DNA of 64,000 bases from Ancrocorticia sp052089425 (GTDB lineage Bacteria; Actinomycetota; Actinomycetes; Actinomycetales; Actinomycetaceae): NCBI RefSeq assembly GCF_052089425.1, contig NZ_JBQCZW010000001.1, positions 62,001 through 126,000 of the forward strand. Direction: 5' to 3'. The notes under the pieces are model-generated. The model had not been told where the DNA came from. It saw only the letters and a list, made by a program, of their open reading frames with translations, and searched no databases. Shown piece by piece: positions 9,093 through 16,866 of this stretch (positions within the stretch are counted from its first letter, which is position 1; each line of letters opens with the position of its first letter). The position numbers were made by a program, and so were the translations under genes.

Positions 9093-9130
9093 AGACTAGC
9101 CAGTTACATCACATTTTGCAAGGTTTTGCA
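9093..9130 (-). promoter_or_regulatory. Candidate malE promoter with LacI-family operator
   Basis: On the minus strand, TTGCAA (9121-9116) and TAGTCT (9098-9093) are separated by 17 nt, a plausible sigma-70 -35/-10 pair. The perfect inverted repeat TGCAAGGTTTTGCA (9117-9130, 5-bp arms, 4-nt spacer) covers the -35 box, where bound repressor would block polymerase. The rest of the 9018-9370 intergenic region holds the malE leader and the poorly defined promoter of the regulator; no other strong repeat is seen there. Confidence 0.6.
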
Positions 9131-9370
9131 GAACCCGGCTTGCATGGAGATTTTTTGCGGACTGAGATATCCCCATATCGCACGGCTATAGCGGTAATTG
9201 GGCGGATTGGGAGCTAGATAGGCGCCTTGGCATCATGTAAAGTTTTTCAGTAAAGGGTGTGATACGGCAGTTGTATCGAATCCTCGTACTACGCTCTCTT
9301 CAAGTGAGTAGTATTAGTTTCCTTGAGAAGAGCATGTTCACCGTACCGTTCGGAACAAAGAGTTGAGAGA

Positions 9371-10381
9371 ATGACGAATCGAATCCGTCTTGCCGATTTG
9401 GCGCAGCAGGCTGGCGTTTCTACAGCAACAGTTTCTCGCGTCCTGAACGGAAAGGACACCGTTGCCCCATCCACGCGCAAGGCTGTCCTCACCGCATTGG
9501 ATCTTCTGGGCTATGAACGGCCCGAGCGCCTGCGGCCGCGCCCTAGCGGGCTTGTGGGGATGATCGTTCCCGAACTCACCAACCCAATCTTTCCGATCTT
9601 CGCTCAGAATCTCGAGTCCACGATGGCCACGGCTGGCTACACGCCCCTGCTCTGTACGCAAACAGCAGGTGGGATCACCGAGGATGATTACGTCCAAATG
9701 CTCCTTGATCAACACGTTGCCGGGATCATTTTTGTTTCGGGCCTGCATGCCGATAGCTCGGCATCGCTGGATCGCTACAACCGGCTGGACGAACTAGGCA
9801 TCCCCGTTGTCACGATCAATGGCAACCAACCTGACATCGCTGCACCAGATTTTTCCACAAATGATGCGGCGGCTATCGCCCAAGGCGTGCGCCATCTAGC
9901 TTCGCTGGGCCACACACACATTGGGCTGGCCATGGGCCCCGATCGCTTCATTCCCTCCCAGCAAAAGGCACTGGGGTTCAGCGAAGCGATGGAGAACCTT
10001 TTCCCCGGAGAGCCGGCGCCGATCGTTAATACCCTGTACACGGTGGAGGGCGGGCAAGCCGCGGCCGCTCAGCTGATTGCCATGGGTTGCACGGCCATCC
10101 TGTGTGGAAGCGACATCATGGCGCTTGGTGCCATCCGGTACTGCGAATCCTCGTACCTGCGGGTGCCGGACGATGTTTCGATCATGGGCTATGACGATTC
10201 ACCGCTCATGGCCTTCACGAACCCGCCACTGACAACGTTCCGTCAGCCCGTGCGCTCGATGTCCGAGGCCGCACTCACAACCCTCTCCACCCTGATGAAC
10301 GGTACCGCCGCGTCCCCGCGCTCCCTCACGTTCCAATCGGAACTGATTGTTCGCAAGTCCACGGGGCCCTGCCCCAACTAG
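9371..10381 (+). CDS. LacI-family transcriptional regulator (MalR-like)
   Basis: 336 residues. The N-terminal helix-turn-helix is clear (RLADLAQQAGVSTATVSRVL, residues 6-25), followed by a hinge helix region and a periplasmic-binding-type effector domain beginning LVGMIVPELTNPIFPIFAQ. The ATG at 9371 places the HTH at the usual distance; the in-frame codon at 9323 would add a 16-residue tail not seen in the family. It is divergent from malEFG and probably represses it by binding the TGCAA-N4-TTGCA palindrome. The effector is unknown, presumably a maltooligosaccharide or derivative. Its stop overlaps the convergent gene downstream by 4 nt. Confidence 0.9.
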   Translation: MTNRIRLADLAQQAGVSTATVSRVLNGKDTVAPSTRKAVLTALDLLGYERPERLRPRPSGLVGMIVPELTNPIFPIFAQNLESTMATAGYTPLLCTQTAGGITEDDYVQMLLDQHVAGIIFVSGLHADSSASLDRYNRLDELGIPVVTINGNQPDIAAPDFSTNDAAAIAQGVRHLASLGHTHIGLAMGPDRFIPSQQKALGFSEAMENLFPGEPAPIVNTLYTVEGGQAAAAQLIAMGCTAILCGSDIMALGAIRYCESSYLRVPDDVSIMGYDDSPLMAFTNPPLTTFRQPVRSMSEAALTTLSTLMNGTAASPRSLTFQSELIVRKSTGPCPN

Positions 10382-11298
10382 GAGAACAACGCCATCGCGA
10401 GCGCCTTACGTGCCTGAGAAACCACGGGCTCATCTGCGCCCACAATTTCGAACAGCTCCAAAAGCCTCGTGCGAACCGTCTCGCGATCATCGCCGGAGGT
10501 TGCGGAGATCACGTCAATCAAGCGTGCAAAGGCCGAATCTGGGCGGCGGCTGTAGCACTCGATATCTGCTGCCTTGAGCTGGATATCGATATCCTGCAGG
10601 CCGGCGCTCATGGACTCTTGCAGGAGCGCCGCGGGATCCTCCACCGCTTGCACTCGCAGAACCAACTCAACCTGAGCGAGTAGAGCCTTGGCCTCCTCAT
10701 CGCCCGGATTATCCTTCAAAGCCTGAGTAAATTCGGCCTCAGCTAGATCAAGATCCTTTGCGTCAAGCGCTTCCATCCCTGCAGCAACACGCGGGGTATG
10801 CTGCGGGGCTGGCGGTTCGGCATCTACTTCGCCGTCTAGAACGCCAGTCACTCCCATCTGGGAGGCAGCCTCCAACACACGGGTAATCAATGGCGCAAGC
10901 TCGCCATCATCTATCGTTCCTTGGAACAGCGGAACTGGTTGCCCCTGAAGAACAGCTACAGCCGCCGGAACACCCTGAAGCCCAAAGGCCTGAGCCACCT
11001 CGGGGTGGGCCCCCACGTCCACCTTGCCCAGCTGGAAATGCCCCTGAGCCTCATCCGCAAGTTTCTCGAACTGCGTGGCAAGGGTACCGGACACCTCCGA
11101 TTGCTCGGCGTGGAAGATCAGGATCACCGGCACCCGCCCGGACGTCTCCAAGACTGTCCGAAGGCTATCCGCCGTCACATCGACAATGTAGGGACCCGGA
11201 AGGGACCCGTCAGAACCCGCCTGAGCCGGAGAAGCCGCGTTGGCTAATCCAGCTAGGTCCACTGCTCCGTACATTGAGCCGTCCAGAGGCTGCGTCAT
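10378..11298 (-). CDS. Thioredoxin-fold/TPR co-chaperone-like protein (YbbN/CnoX type)
   Basis: 306 residues. Residues 45-145 form a thioredoxin-like fold (VPVILIFHAEQSEVSGTLAT, then KVDVGAHPEVAQAFGLQGVPAAV with the cis-Pro loop). The second half is TPR-like (AEAEFTQALKDNPGDEEAKA). The redox CxxC is absent and replaced by AEQSEVS, so it cannot act as a disulfide reductase. In the family such proteins act as co-chaperones or holdases. It starts 4 nt after the stop of the lipoprotein gene at 11303-12313, with which it is probably co-transcribed. No export signal, so it is probably cytoplasmic. Confidence 0.85.
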   Translation of the reverse strand: MTQPLDGSMYGAVDLAGLANAASPAQAGSDGSLPGPYIVDVTADSLRTVLETSGRVPVILIFHAEQSEVSGTLATQFEKLADEAQGHFQLGKVDVGAHPEVAQAFGLQGVPAAVAVLQGQPVPLFQGTIDDGELAPLITRVLEAASQMGVTGVLDGEVDAEPPAPQHTPRVAAGMEALDAKDLDLAEAEFTQALKDNPGDEEAKALLAQVELVLRVQAVEDPAALLQESMSAGLQDIDIQLKAADIECYSRRPDSAFARLIDVISATSGDDRETVRTRLLELFEIVGADEPVVSQARKALAMALFS

Positions 11299-11302
11299 AA
11301 AA

Positions 11303-12313
11303 CTATCCGTTCGTCACCTTGATGAGTACCGGATCGCTGGCGCCAATAGCGGCGATTTCTTCATCCTCAGCGCCATCCGCCGGTATGTGGAGTGCCACCA
11401 TGACAGTGTAGTTCGCTGTCATGGTCCCATCCACATCGATTTCGCCATCGGCTTCTCCACTTGCCAGTGCTCCGATGGTTGACCCGAGGGTGATGGTTGC
11501 ATCCTCCTGTGTGACCTCAATTGTGGTGTTGAAGTTCAACTGGCCAACAACAAGTGCACCGCCATCTTCAGTGGCGAAGGAGACGGGATCGGGCCCGCCT
11601 GGCTCGTAGGACATGGCCACGGATCCAGCTTCGCCCACGGCCTCCTCATTGGTTTCCTTACCGGCCCACAAGGTGTCGCGCAGCTTATCGGCGCTAAACT
11701 TCATACCCTTCGGATTCTTCCCGGACTCAGCGGACTTCGCATAACCGGCCAGAACGTCCTCAGGGCTAGCCACTACCCCTTCTCCATTGCTTGGTTCGAT
11801 CGCCTGTGCGCTGCCTTCAGAAAGTGAGAGGGACGGGAATGTTGCTCCTGGGAGGATGTCCAGCACGCCCCATAGCTTCCAGTTCTCACGAGCAGTTGGC
11901 TGCTGGAAAACTGCGATGGTTTGCAGGTTCGATCCCTGCGGCGCGTCCATGACGGAAATGGCCGAATGGGGGTAATTCTGTGCCCCTGAAATGGCCGTCT
12001 GAATAGCAGAGTTGGAGATCTTCTCCAACCCAAAGCTATCGGCCAGAATGCCCTTGAGCTTGTATTCGCCGGTCCGGAGCTTCTTGAACGGCCCTACCGT
12101 GCGGTCAGCCAACAGATCTGCATCGGTCTCCGCATCGGCATCCGCAACCGAGGAGAAGATCTCCTGCTGAATCTCCTCGAACGTCTCCGTGGAGGCTGCC
12201 GCACGCGTGGCGGCTGGTGCGGGCGTAGGCTCGGGCAGCGTCTCTTGTGAGGCGCATCCGGACAGAACAAGGGAGGCTGCCGCTGCAAGCGCGAAACCAC
12301 TGTACTTATGCAT
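11303..12313 (-). CDS. Lipoprotein of unknown function
   Basis: 336 residues from the ATG at 12313, which has AGGAGG 6 nt upstream and overlaps the end of the preceding gene by 8 nt (ATGCATAA). The N-terminus is a lipoprotein signal with lipobox LSGC (Cys19), followed by a Pro/Ala/Thr linker. The rest is a soluble domain, acidic overall, ending in beta-rich sequence (ANYTVMVALHIPADG). I do not recognise the family. It lies between a membrane protein gene and a thioredoxin-fold protein gene in one unit, suggesting a joint job at the cell surface. An in-frame upstream extension to 12655 is Arg/Lys-rich and is a shadow of the neighbouring gene. Confidence 0.8.
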   Translation of the reverse strand: MHKYSGFALAAAASLVLSGCASQETLPEPTPAPAATRAAASTETFEEIQQEIFSSVADADAETDADLLADRTVGPFKKLRTGEYKLKGILADSFGLEKISNSAIQTAISGAQNYPHSAISVMDAPQGSNLQTIAVFQQPTARENWKLWGVLDILPGATFPSLSLSEGSAQAIEPSNGEGVVASPEDVLAGYAKSAESGKNPKGMKFSADKLRDTLWAGKETNEEAVGEAGSVAMSYEPGGPDPVSFATEDGGALVVGQLNFNTTIEVTQEDATITLGSTIGALASGEADGEIDVDGTMTANYTVMVALHIPADGAEDEEIAAIGASDPVLIKVTNG

Positions 12314-13610
12314 TTGGATCCTCCTGAGCATCGGTCGCTGATCCATTCGAGGAATCATCCCCGGCCTGCGGATCAGTTGCATCGGTCTCAGGGCGTTCTT
12401 CGCCCTGCTCTTGTAAGGTGCCGAGCGACCAGATATGAGAGTCACCCTGATCCGAACTATCTGGTTCTTCTGCCTGCTCGCCCGTAGGCTCTTCGGCTGT
12501 ATCATTCGCGGAATTCTCGGCGGATTCTTCTGCAGGCGCTTCGTCCGCTGAGGTTGCCTCGTCAGATGGCCCGTCCTCTGCGGATTCGTCCGCCGACGGC
12601 TCGCCTTCAAGGGTCTCTTCTTCAGGAGCCTCGCCTTCAGAGGCCTCTTCTTCAAGCGACTCTTCTTCAGCGGGCAGATCGATAATCAGCCTGTCTTCGT
12701 CCGCTAGTTCACGGCTACGGAAATCTTCAGCTCGCGAACTAGCCGGAACAATGCCTGCCCCAAACTCATGAGCCGTGCGCTCATCTTGAACATCGCGTGC
12801 TTCTTCGGCGATGGAATCATTGCTCTTGAGGAGTTCATCCACATCAACGGCAGAGATCACGCTGGTGGCGGCTGACGATCGTGCGGCGCGGCGTGCGAAC
12901 TTATCCTCGCGTGCGGCCCGGCGCGCGGCGCGGCGGCGGCCCTCCTGAATGTCAAGGATAAAGAGGAGAATGCCGATGAGAGCAACCAGTGCGCCGATCA
13001 CGAGAAGCGGCATGGCGAAGGAATTGCTCGCATCGCGATCCCACGAGAGAGTCAAGCTAGGTGCTTGACCGCTGGTGGTTGTTGCCAGCAGGGAGATGGC
13101 GCCGGAATCTGCCACCTTGTAGGAGACGTCAACCTTGTTGGCCTCCTGCTCCACCTGAATCCACATGTCAGATCCTGCAAGCAGTTCAGGATCTACCTCT
13201 TCAAACTCGGACCCTTCCTCTGATTCGTCGTCGGTTGGCGCGGGCGTGGGGGTCTCGGATGCCACAGGTGCCGGCGTTCCATCGCCGGCCTCGGTCACCT
13301 TCAAGGTATCCCAATCGGAGAGCCCGCTCACGCTGGCTACATCGATTCCCTCTGCCCATGCATCAATATCGTCTGATACACCGAAGGCAACGATGACATC
13401 AGAATCATCCGGGGCTTCCAAAGAGATCGATACGTCTTCCCCAACCAGATCAATAACCCCTGGCTCGGTCTTGATAAAAGCAGAATCCGGAGCTGCCGCG
13501 GTGGCCCGCACGTTGCCATCCGGTGCCCAGAACGTCATGAAACCAATACCAATAATCATGGCGATGATTCCAAGCGTTGCCAGAGCAGTGCTGGCGATTC
13601 GTCGCATCAT
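12306..13610 (-). CDS. Two-helix membrane protein with acidic cytoplasmic tail, unknown
   Basis: About 434 residues. One helix lies at the N-terminus (IASTALATLGIIAMIIGIGF), then roughly 170 external residues with acidic and Pro/Thr-rich parts, then a second helix (FAMPLLVIGALVALIGILLF). After it comes a strongly basic stretch (GRRRAARRAARED) and a tail of about 190 residues, very rich in Glu, Asp, Ala and Ser. The basic patch after helix 2 predicts a cytoplasmic tail. Two adjacent ATGs (13610, 13607) follow AAAGGGAC. It is the first gene of the unit leading to the lipoprotein and YbbN-like genes. No family is recognised. Confidence 0.8.
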   Translation of the reverse strand: MMRRIASTALATLGIIAMIIGIGFMTFWAPDGNVRATAAAPDSAFIKTEPGVIDLVGEDVSISLEAPDDSDVIVAFGVSDDIDAWAEGIDVASVSGLSDWDTLKVTEAGDGTPAPVASETPTPAPTDDESEEGSEFEEVDPELLAGSDMWIQVEQEANKVDVSYKVADSGAISLLATTTSGQAPSLTLSWDRDASNSFAMPLLVIGALVALIGILLFILDIQEGRRRAARRAAREDKFARRAARSSAATSVISAVDVDELLKSNDSIAEEARDVQDERTAHEFGAGIVPASSRAEDFRSRELADEDRLIIDLPAEEESLEEEASEGEAPEEETLEGEPSADESAEDGPSDEATSADEAPAEESAENSANDTAEEPTGEQAEEPDSSDQGDSHIWSLGTLQEQGEERPETDATDPQAGDDSSNGSATDAQEDPNA

Positions 13611-13693
13611 GTCCCTTTCATTAGCCCACAAGCTGTGTTTGGCTCTAAACTTCTACTATCACGTACTCAGATTGAGCGCACGCAGATACCTAG

Positions 13694-13712
13694 ATAACGA
13701 TTTCATAACGAT
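13694..13712. promoter_or_regulatory. TAACG direct repeat, 11-bp period (MtrA-box-like)
   Basis: ATAACGATTTCATAACGAT holds two exact ATAACGAT units 11 bp apart (TAACG, 6-nt spacer, TAACG), so both lie on the same face of the helix. It sits between the divergent membrane-protein and DivIVA-like genes, 84 bp from one start and 117 bp from the other. The arrangement resembles binding sites described for the actinobacterial response regulator MtrA. The regulator assignment is inference. Confidence 0.45.
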
Positions 13713-13828
13713 ACCGTGTTCTCTTGTGTTTTCGCGGTTAGCTCAGTCACGGTAGTGTGGAAGACTATCTCACTTTACTATTCTTGTGGAGAGACGGGCT
13801 TACCCTAGATTTCCTCGAAAGGCTGATC

Positions 13829-15046
13829 ATGGTGGATGAAAATCCTCAGTTTCCATTGGTGCGGCGCGGGTATGACCGCGCTCAGGTAGACCAACGAGTC
13901 CATTCCCTTGAGGGCGCCTTGGAGGAAACCCGATCCCAAGTTGCAGAACTTGATTCGCGTATCCTGCGTATCTCCGGCGAATTGGCCGAAGCACAGGACC
14001 GGCTTCGCGAGCAAGACAGGCCCTCCTACGCAACGCTCGGCGCACGGGTGGAACGCCTTCTTCGTTCAACCGAACAACAGGCTCTTGAAGTCATGAGCCG
14101 GGCCAACGGCGATGCGAAGGCCATCATTACGAGGGCGCAGCGCAGCGCTGACGAACTCACCAAATCGGCGGAGGCCGAGGCTCAGGACACGCTCGCCAAT
14201 GCGTATACCGTGACCGAAAAGCTGCGTACCTCTACTGACAATGACGTTCAGACGCTCACGAAGAATTCGCAGCTCGCCGCAGACGAAACGGTGGCAACGG
14301 CAAATCGGAAAGCTGAGCGCATCCTCATGGAAGCAAAGTCAGAAGCTTCCTCCTTGCGATCAGCGGCAACCAACGAAACGCAGGAGCTACGCGTGAATGC
14401 CGAAAGCGAAATTGCCGAACTGCGCGCACAGGCTGAAGAAGAAGTGGCCAAGCTTCGGTCCGAAGCTGACCGGGAAGTCCAGCGGATCAAGTCAGAGGCC
14501 AATGAGGAAGTGGCAGCATTGCGCGCCGCCGCCGATCGGGAGATCTCGCAGAAGCAGAAGGAATCCGCCCAGCATCTTAAGGCAACGGACACGGAGTCCC
14601 GCCGCAAGATCGATGAGATGATCGCGGATGCGGATAAGCGTGCCGATTCAGCTGAGGCCCGGTTGGCGGAGGCCATCGAGCGAGCTGAGGCCCTGACAGC
14701 ATCCTCGCAGGAAGACGCCGCAGAACAGCTCAACACAGCACGCGACGAGGCCGAGCGGACACTCTCCCTTGCCCGCGAAGATGCCCGCCGGATTCGTACC
14801 GAGGCCCAAACGGAAGCCGAAGAGCGCACCACGGAAGCTGAGCAGAATCTGGCGCACTTGGAGCATCAGCGCGCTGCGCTCTCCTCCTACGTCGAGGACA
14901 TGCGCTCACTGCTGTCGGGAAGCGATACTGGCCTCACCCTCTCCTCCATCGTTGACGGGGCGGAGGCCGATGCGGACGAGGCTCAAGAGGCCACTGAAAG
15001 TGACCCAGAAGGCGAAGGCACCGAACCTCAGCAAAAGAAGAAGTAG
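13829..15046 (+). CDS. DivIVA-like coiled-coil protein
   Basis: 405 residues. The N-terminus (QFPLVRRGYDRAQVDQRVHS) matches the DivIVA/Wag31-type membrane-targeting motif. It is followed by about 330 residues of almost unbroken coiled coil rich in Ala, Glu, Arg and Ser with repeated E-A-E and R-T-E-A segments, like the Scy/FilP-type polarity scaffolds of Actinobacteria. The ATG at 13829 follows GAAAGG at 6 nt; an in-frame start at 13757 adds a hydrophobic leader unlike the family. It probably forms filaments near the membrane and helps cell-wall growth or septation. It is not the canonical Wag31 next to ftsZ. A hairpin terminator follows directly. Confidence 0.82.
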   Translation: MVDENPQFPLVRRGYDRAQVDQRVHSLEGALEETRSQVAELDSRILRISGELAEAQDRLREQDRPSYATLGARVERLLRSTEQQALEVMSRANGDAKAIITRAQRSADELTKSAEAEAQDTLANAYTVTEKLRTSTDNDVQTLTKNSQLAADETVATANRKAERILMEAKSEASSLRSAATNETQELRVNAESEIAELRAQAEEEVAKLRSEADREVQRIKSEANEEVAALRAAADREISQKQKESAQHLKATDTESRRKIDEMIADADKRADSAEARLAEAIERAEALTASSQEDAAEQLNTARDEAERTLSLAREDARRIRTEAQTEAEERTTEAEQNLAHLEHQRAALSSYVEDMRSLLSGSDTGLTLSSIVDGAEADADEAQEATESDPEGEGTEPQQKKK

Positions 15047-15050
15047 GTTC

Positions 15051-15095
15051 GACGACGACGGGTGCTTCCGTACGTACGAGGCATCCGTCGTCGTC
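15051..15095. terminator. Bidirectional hairpin with GAC-repeat stem
   Basis: Arms GACGACGACGGGTGC (15051-15065) and GCATCCGTCGTCGTC (15081-15095) pair over 15 bp with one G-T wobble. The 15-nt loop contains the palindrome CGTACGTACG. It starts 4 nt after the DivIVA-like stop and lies before the stop of the convergent zinc-protein gene, so it can end both transcripts. No T-tract is present. Confidence 0.65.
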
Positions 15096-15111
15096 CCCAT
15101 ACTCCGAAAAC

Positions 15112-15396
15112 TCAGCGCCGCCCGCGATGCCGCCAGCACGTCGTGTGCCAGTGCCTGCGGGAATCCTGCCCGTACTGTGAGCCCCAGATCGTATCTTCGG
15201 TCCACGCAACTTCGTGGGCCTCGCCCACAAGGATGATGCCATTGCAGCCCGGGCATACGTACTGTTTGGCGCCGGAGGCGATGTGATGGACCTTGTACTG
15301 AGTGCCGTCCGTCCCAGCCTCATAGTGCACCCCACCCATCGCCGCACTCTCATTGAGCGGGCGAACGGGACGTGAGTATTTCTTCGAGCGGCGCAC
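15112..15396 (-). CDS. Small zinc-binding protein (actinobacterial conserved hypothetical)
   Basis: 94 residues with a probable zinc site from CPGC near the middle and HWHTTCW near the C-terminus; the first 20 residues are basic. Similar short proteins are found in many Actinobacteria, often labelled hypothetical or ATP/GTP-binding without good evidence. The start is GTG at 15396. No Shine-Dalgarno is visible, but TACCCT lies 6 nt upstream, so the mRNA may be leaderless. It sits downstream of nucS, 75 nt away, on the same strand. The fold suggests nucleic-acid binding, which is unproven. Confidence 0.72.
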   Translation of the reverse strand: MRRSKKYSRPVRPLNESAAMGGVHYEAGTDGTQYKVHHIASGAKQYVCPGCNGIILVGEAHEVAWTEDTIWGSQYGQDSRRHWHTTCWRHRGRR

Positions 15397-15471
15397 GCAT
15401 CTAGGGTATCGCTGCGGACGCGGCGCGGTGAAGAATGATCCCTCACACCCTCGTCCAGATCAGCGCAGGGC

Positions 15472-16164
15472 CTAGAACAACCGATCCTCGGGATGATCAA
15501 TCCCGCGCATTTCATCGTAATCCAAGGTCACGCATTCGATGCCACGGTCCTCGGCCAGCACACGCGCCTGTGGCTTGATGATCTGGGCGGCAAAGATTCC
15601 GCGCAGCGGTTGAAGCAGAGGATCACGGCCAAGGAGATCCAAATATCGGGTCAGTTGCTCCACGCCATCGATCTCCCCGCGGCGCTTGACCTCAACGGCC
15701 ACATACGTCCCTTCGGGATCGCGGATCATGAGGTCCACCGGTCCAATCGGCGTTGGATATTCGCGGCGTACCAGCGATCCGCCACCTAGGCGATCAACCT
15801 GCTGCGCCAAGAGGGCTTGAAGGTGGGCCTCCACACCGTCCTTGACGAGGCCCGGTTCCAGGCCCAGATCGTGGGCGTAATCCGCCAAAACCTCGAACAG
15901 GCGGATAACCAGAAGATCATCGGTCTTCTGGTTGGCTACTTCCCACACTTCGCTCACACCGGCTTGCGCTTCCTCGGCATCAGGTTCACGCACACTCATT
16001 GCACACGGCGGACTCATCCAGTTCAAGGGCTTGTATGAGCCACCATCGGAATGCACGAGCACCGATCCGTCAGCTTTCACCATGAGAAGGCGATTGGCTA
16101 GCTCCAGATGAGCGTCAAGGCGGCCGGAATATTCAACTGAGCACTGGGCAAAGACTGTTCGCAC
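15472..16164 (-). CDS. nucS: Mismatch-specific endonuclease NucS/EndoMS
   Basis: 230 residues with a GTG start. NucS cuts both strands at mismatches and replaces MutS/MutL in many Actinobacteria. The C-terminal RecB-like nuclease motif is intact: GPVDLMIRDPEGTYVAVEVK gives Asp144, Glu158 and Lys160. The N-terminal part (CSVEYSGRLDAHLELANRLL) matches the DNA-binding and dimerisation domain. It is the last gene but one of the long minus-strand block, 18 nt after the DUF2550 gene, the usual place beside the ATPase operon. A possible extended -10 (TGGTAGGCT) lies just before the start. Confidence 0.95.
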   Translation of the reverse strand: MRTVFAQCSVEYSGRLDAHLELANRLLMVKADGSVLVHSDGGSYKPLNWMSPPCAMSVREPDAEEAQAGVSEVWEVANQKTDDLLVIRLFEVLADYAHDLGLEPGLVKDGVEAHLQALLAQQVDRLGGGSLVRREYPTPIGPVDLMIRDPEGTYVAVEVKRRGEIDGVEQLTRYLDLLGRDPLLQPLRGIFAAQIIKPQARVLAEDRGIECVTLDYDEMRGIDHPEDRLF

Positions 16165-16182
16165 AGCACGCCAGCCTACCAG

Positions 16183-16590
16183 CTACAGCCCCGTACTGAT
16201 GATCCCCGGAGGTGCCGAATCGATCCAGGACACTAATCCCGCGAACGAGCTGGTGCCCATCGCCACAACAATCGTGGTATCGCCAGCCATGAGCTTGATA
16301 ATAGTGGTGTCAGGATCATCTTTGGACGGCCGGTGTGAAACCAAGGTAAAGCTGCCGCGTGCGATGACCCGGCGAGGGACTGGGGAGATCGATCTGGTTC
16401 GATACCACTGCAGAGAATCTTGGCCCAAGATCATCACGCCAGTGCGCCATTTGTGATCGGGACGGCGCATCGAACACTGGACCGCACCCGGAACACGAAT
16501 GAGCAAGATAAAGCGCGCCAGGATCCACAGGAGGGCAGCTAAGAGAAGAACGGCCAGAACGCTCGCAATCCCTATCCAGAGTTCGTTCAT
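16183..16590 (-). CDS. DUF2550 membrane-anchored protein
   Basis: 135 residues with one N-terminal helix (ASVLAVLLLAALLWILARFI) followed by a small beta-rich cytoplasmic domain (CSMRRPDHKWRTGVMILGQD). This matches the DUF2550 family that lies directly after atpC in most Actinobacteria. Function is unknown. It begins 15 nt after atpC and precedes nucS by 18 nt, so it is almost certainly co-transcribed with the ATPase genes. The fold looks pleckstrin-homology-like, which is only an impression. Confidence 0.88.
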   Translation of the reverse strand: MNELWIGIASVLAVLLLAALLWILARFILLIRVPGAVQCSMRRPDHKWRTGVMILGQDSLQWYRTRSISPVPRRVIARGSFTLVSHRPSKDDPDTTIIKLMAGDTTIVVAMGTSSFAGLVSWIDSAPPGIISTGL

Positions 16591-16605
16591 GGCCGCCCTT
16601 TCCCG

Positions 16606-16866
16606 CTACTTCGAGTCCTGCTTTTCCGCGGACTCAACCACCACATAAATGTGGTCAGAATCCACGGTCACAAGGCCATCTGACACGGTGTAGCTCAACT
16701 CGGCCCCATCGGGACAGTCCACCACAATGGTGCCGGGAACCAGGCCAGCCATGATCGGAGTGTGCCCGGGCAGGATACCCATGCTGCCGTTGGCTGAGGG
16801 TAGGCGCACCTGTTGGGCCTCCCCCTGCCACACAATGCCCGTTGGCATCACGATCTCTAGGCGCAT
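16606..16866 (-). CDS. atpC: F-ATPase epsilon subunit
   Basis: 86 residues from the ATG at 16866, which shares one base with the atpD stop (TGATG). Only the N-terminal beta-sandwich is present (MRLEIVMPTGIVWQGEAQQV to VTVDSDHIYVVVESAE). The C-terminal helical hairpin that inhibits rotation in E. coli is missing or very short, as in several Actinobacteria. It is part of the central stalk that couples c-ring rotation to catalysis. An in-frame start at 16896 lies inside atpD and is unlikely. Confidence 0.93.
   Translation of the reverse strand: MRLEIVMPTGIVWQGEAQQVRLPSANGSMGILPGHTPIMAGLVPGTIVVDCPDGAELSYTVSDGLVTVDSDHIYVVVESAEKQDSK

Noticed and set aside
11865..11946. tRNA-like acceptor ends and a perfect T-arm (GCAGGTTCGATCCCTGC)
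   Set aside because: The D-arm and a 7-nt anticodon loop are missing, one acceptor pair mismatches, and the stretch is inside the lipoprotein gene with normal coding on the minus strand.
12313..12655. N-terminal extension of the lipoprotein frame
   Set aside because: The extension is low-complexity Arg/Lys/Pro sequence in a shifted frame of the acidic-tail gene; the lipoprotein signal and strong ribosome-binding site lie at 12313.
13731..13760. tRNA-like D-arm sequence (GTTAGCTCAGTCACGGTAG)
   Set aside because: No anticodon arm, T-arm or matching acceptor stem follows; the DivIVA-like gene begins soon after. Chance resemblance.
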